IMG/VR virus record: IMGVR_UViG_3300030104_002039
Span: 1 to 51,364 of that record
Origin: a virus
Reading direction: 5' to 3' (one strand)
Length of the DNA: 51,364 bases
In this document: in pieces, positions 50,421 through 51,364 of the stretch
Layout: every line of letters begins with the position of its first letter
How positions within the stretch are numbered: position 1 is the stretch's first letter
The notes under the pieces: model-generated
Database searches by the model: none
What the model was told of the DNA's origin: nothing
Seen by the model: the letters and a program-made list of their open reading frames with translations, nothing else
Program-made: the position numbers and the translations under genes

Positions 50421-50829
50421 TGTTTGCTTCTTTTTCCCACGGAAAACCAGTGTCACCAGCCTCTTTCCACTCTCCGTCTACCATTATCATGTCTTTACCA
50501 TTTATATCACGTCTTTCAAACTTTTCACCGTTGTACGATATATAATCATCTGTATATGCTAGTTTTCCTATTCTCATATCTGTAGAGTGTCTCATCTCGT
50601 GGTTTATCACTTGCTTATCTTCACGACTGCCAGGTATTATATTTTCATTAACATATATGCTACCATCCATATTAGCCTCACCCATTATTCCTTCATCTAA
50701 AGGCACTCTAATAACAGGTGTACCAGGTACAGAACCTACATCTCCAGCTTGCTTACCAAAACGCATTTTTGTTTTGATTTCACCATTGCTAGCTTCTAAT
50801 CCTCTATTTTTACCGAGTTTAAATCCCAT
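50407..50829 (-). CDS. HExxH putative zinc metallopeptidase
   Basis: A 140-residue protein with H77-E78-M-R-H81 in VINHEMRHSTDMRIGKLAYT, the zinc site of gluzincin-type peptidases, followed by YTDDYISYNGEKFERRD and a C-terminal FPWEKEAN. The same pattern occurs in small marine-phage proteins with a HExxH and a LPWEKEA end. A third zinc ligand may be E133/E135 in WEKEA. It might process a virion or host protein. The start overlaps the preceding stop as TAATG. Confidence 0.65.
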   Translation of the reverse strand: MGFKLGKNRGLEASNGEIKTKMRFGKQAGDVGSVPGTPVIRVPLDEGIMGEANMDGSIYVNENIIPGSREDKQVINHEMRHSTDMRIGKLAYTDDYISYNGEKFERRDINGKDMIMVDGEWKEAGDTGFPWEKEANNGDI

Positions 50830-51179
50830 TATGCACCGTAGTATCCTTTCTTATAATTTTTTGTAGTAGCAGATTTAAAAGGAAAAGCACTATTGTTTCC
50901 TTGGTATTTCATTGTAAAAAAACTTGATACTTTGTCTATAGCTTTTTTAACTTTTGATTTTTTTCTTATTTTTTTAAGCCTTTTAGGTATTGTTACTTTT
51001 GAATCAAGCAGCTTAGGCTCGTTGACCATCATTTTACGCGGAACATCATGGTTTAAAAATGGGTCTGTTATTCTTCCTTCAAATTCTTTTTTTATTAGAT
51101 CATTGTCAAACTTCTTAAACCTTTCATTTCTTTCTTGCTGTTCCTTGCTTATTCTACGTTTCTTTTTTTTGTTTGGCAT
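50829..51179 (-). CDS. Basic protein of unknown function
   Basis: A 116-residue, Lys/Arg-rich protein: N terminus PNKKKKRRISKEQQERNERF, then RLKKIRKKSKVKKAIDKV, and an aromatic end (NYKKGYYGA). The charge resembles that of the basic cluster at 8.7-11.0 kb, although no sequence repeat is shared. DNA or RNA binding is plausible. It follows the next upstream gene by one base. Confidence 0.5.
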   Translation of the reverse strand: MPNKKKKRRISKEQQERNERFKKFDNDLIKKEFEGRITDPFLNHDVPRKMMVNEPKLLDSKVTIPKRLKKIRKKSKVKKAIDKVSSFFTMKYQGNNSAFPFKSATTKNYKKGYYGA

Positions 51180-51180
51180 G

Positions 51181-51363
51181 TTATCTGTCTTTATCTTTAA
51201 TCATATCATCTATAGCTTTATTATAAACTTTATCTGTATATGACTTGTTATTATAAAATACACTTCTTTCTGATGTAGGAAGATCTTCCTCACCTAGAAG
51301 TATTCTGTAAATTCTACTTATCATTTGAGAGCATTTAAAAGAAGTTTTAAATACAGAGTACAT
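51181..51363 (-). CDS. Small protein of unknown function at window edge
   Basis: A 60-residue protein beginning at the last bases of the window (MYSVFKTSFKCSQMISRIYR) with a charged helical end. Translation could begin farther outside the window, so the N terminus is uncertain. It leads the visible part of the leftward gene run. No motif was recognised. Confidence 0.45.
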   Translation of the reverse strand: MYSVFKTSFKCSQMISRIYRILLGEEDLPTSERSVFYNNKSYTDKVYNKAIDDMIKDKDR

Positions 51364-51364
51364 T

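Overview
The window looks like a 51 kb piece of an AT-rich, lytic, short-tailed (podovirus-like) phage of a marine Bacteroidetes host, most likely a flavobacterium. The large terminase, portal, head-tail ring proteins and giant tail and ejection proteins recall the crAss-like / uncultured marine podovirus lineage. This placement comes from remembered family features, not a search. Host evidence: several exported proteins have Bacteroidetes-style signal peptides that end just before Gln (…FAQ, …SAQ, …FGQ); one ends in a type IX secretion system (T9SS) sorting domain; Shine-Dalgarno sequences are largely absent, with A/T-rich leaders instead; and genes are joined by TAATG or ATGA stop-start overlaps. 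No tRNA, rRNA, CRISPR array, integrase or insertion sequence was seen.

Layout. (1) Positions 1-3056, plus strand: a short nucleotide-metabolism run with a MazG-like helical protein, a PD-(D/E)xK nuclease, a B12-dependent (class II) ribonucleotide reductase and a small outer-membrane-like barrel. It ends at a strong hairpin terminator at about 3090. (2) Positions 51364-3104, minus strand: one long convergent late region. In transcription order it holds small accessory proteins, a metalloprotease-like protein and a 3-TM-type holin (51.4-49.5 kb); surface/virion proteins, small and large terminase and portal (49.5-42.4 kb); scaffold and major capsid protein with a UUCG-capped terminator (42.3-39.6 kb); ring/adaptor proteins and a 2853-residue tail hub (39.6-27.9 kb); a tail protein, a GNAT protein, an S74-tailed protein, an internal protein and a 3187-residue ejection protein carrying protease, nuclease and HAD motifs (27.9-12.8 kb); a three-gene exported cassette (12.8-11.0 kb); a cluster of very basic small proteins mixed with a PAP2 phosphatase and a staphylococcal-type nuclease (11.0-8.6 kb); a T9SS-tagged repeat protein (8.6-6.2 kb); appendage proteins and tail fibre (6.2-3.7 kb); and an M15 endolysin followed by a 25-residue membrane peptide (3.7-3.1 kb).

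How it works together. The plus-strand genes would supply deoxynucleotides and process DNA. The minus-strand genes build the capsid and a tail with very large hub and ejected proteins, then lyse the cell with holin plus endolysin. The least expected content is a set of envelope-directed proteins (T9SS cargo, lipoprotein barrel, a thioredoxin fold without its cysteines, a small barrel) and the Lys/Arg-rich cluster resembling a nucleoid- or genome-condensing module. Three genes too short for ordinary gene calling (16, 25 and 50 residues) are also reported. No gene-free stretch exceeds about 300 bases.
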